From Amycolatopsis mongoliensis (GTDB lineage: Bacteria > Actinomycetota > Actinomycetes > Mycobacteriales > Pseudonocardiaceae), in assembly GCF_030285665.1 (NCBI RefSeq), contig NZ_CP127295.1, positions 3,906,001 through 3,970,000 of the forward strand: DNA of 64,000 bases. The letters run 5' to 3'. The notes under the pieces were generated by a model, which was given only the letters and a program-made list of their open reading frames with translations, did no database searches and was not told the DNA's origin. Position numbers and translations under genes: made by a program. Of the stretch, positions 63,427 through 64,000 are shown piece after piece (position 1 is the first letter of the stretch; each line of letters begins with the position of its first letter).

Positions 63427-64000
63427 TCAGGCCGGCTCCGTGAGCGCGAGCAGCGCTCGACGCAGGGCTGCCGCACTCGCGTCGCGCGAGTCGGCCATGC
63501 TCGCCGCTTCGGCCGCCGCCTGCGAGGCCGCCTCCTCGTCGCCCACCGCTTCGCATGCCTTGCTCAGGACGAGCCACGTCAAGCCCGTTGCCGATTTTCC
63601 GCCCATCTCGCGGAACTCGTCGAGGCACGCTCGGAGCACCGGGATCGCCTGCTGTGCGCGACCCTCGCCGACCCAGCTCGCCGCCAGGGCGCGGGTGCAG
63701 GACAGCTCTCGGGGCCGCTCGTCCAGGTCGCGGGCGAGGTCGCGGGCCTCCTCGAACGCCGCCGTCGCGCGGTCGCGTGAGCCCGTCGCCGCCGAGATCG
63801 CGCCCAGGGTGCGCAACGACTTCGCCAGCGCCGAGCGGGCCATCGTGTCGCGGAGCAGCTCCACCGACTCCGTGATCGCCGTCACCGCCTCCGCGCCGTC
63901 GCCCGTCAGCAGCGACGACCACGCGAACCCGTGCAGCGCCGTGCCGATCCGGCGCGGATCTCCCGTGGCCCGGGCCGATGCCAGGGCGAGCCGGTCGACC
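63427..64000 (-). CDS. C-terminal part of a TPR-repeat protein (runs off the window)
   Basis: The minus-strand frame is open from the right edge to the stop at 63427, giving at least 190 residues. It consists of helical repeats of about 40 residues, such as G-T-A-L-H-G-F-A-W-S-S-L, A-L-A-K-S-L-R-T-L-G-A-I-S-A-A-T-G and G-L-T-W-L-V-L-S-K-A-C-E-A-V-G-D, which is the TPR pattern of the C-terminus of large actinobacterial regulators (AfsR/SARP or NB-ARC type). The N-terminal domain that would decide lies outside the window. Confidence 0.75.
   Translation of the reverse strand, partial: VDRLALASARATGDPRRIGTALHGFAWSSLLTGDGAEAVTAITESVELLRDTMARSALAKSLRTLGAISAATGSRDRATAAFEEARDLARDLDERPRELSCTRALAASWVGEGRAQQAIPVLRACLDEFREMGGKSATGLTWLVLSKACEAVGDEEAASQAAAEAASMADSRDASAAALRRALLALTEPA

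Overview
The window comes from a high-GC actinobacterium, most likely a member of the Pseudonocardiales (Amycolatopsis-like). Three things point there. Coding density is high with many GTG/TTG starts and GTGA/ATGA overlaps. The set includes mycothiol (mshB), WhiB, lpqW and DUF3499 genes. Gene order follows three segments recalled from Mycobacterium tuberculosis: fum-glpX-xseB-xseA-Rv1109c-ispH-Rv1111c-ychF, typA-lpqW-mshB-Rv1171, and whiB2-Rv3259-Rv3258c-manB-Rv3256c-manA. Synteny and family names come from memory, not from a search.

Layout. 1-5.4 kb: a secreted S53 peptidase, an ATP-dependent DNA ligase and an unusual membrane-anchored PstS-like protein. 5.4-12.4 kb: an XRE regulator divergent from an aldo/keto reductase, fumarase, a ferredoxin-NADP reductase-like flavoprotein, a secreted trypsin-like protease and class II fructose-1,6-bisphosphatase. 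12.4-17.5 kb: a tightly overlapped exonuclease VII operon with an extra unknown gene between xseA and xseB, then ispH, a 21-bp tandem repeat field and a DUF6542 membrane protein. 18-25 kb: a DNA repair block (rmuC, sbcDC, ada-alkA). 25-27.4 kb: ychF, split by a one-base deletion, then small unknown genes including two very small membrane proteins.

27.4-31.3 kb: a TPP riboswitch and a thiamine ABC importer. 31.4-36.5 kb: an ABC exporter with a LolA-like secreted protein, divergent from a two-component system. 36.6-41 kb: a MutT-type NUDIX protein, trpS with a Trp leader-peptide attenuator, a YciI protein, a 49-residue Lys/Cys-rich protein behind a DtxR/IdeR-like iron box, and typA. 41.3-50.3 kb: lpqW and a peptide ABC importer with a duplicated DppB-type permease and a double ATPase. 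50.4-53.3 kb: mshB and membrane genes. 53.4-62.4 kb: whiB2/whmD, a very large membrane glycosyltransferase and the mannose-phosphate genes (manB, TobH-like, manA), probably feeding GDP-mannose for lipomannan and glycolipid synthesis. The right edge holds a partial TPR protein.

Two families of intergenic palindromic repeats sit mostly between convergent genes: two 59-61 bp perfect hairpins with compensating outer arms, and four 83-143 bp elements built of 30-bp modules. Ten genes have a TANNNT -10 hexamer 6-8 nt before the start codon, which implies leaderless transcripts. I see no rRNA, tRNA, insertion sequence or CRISPR array.
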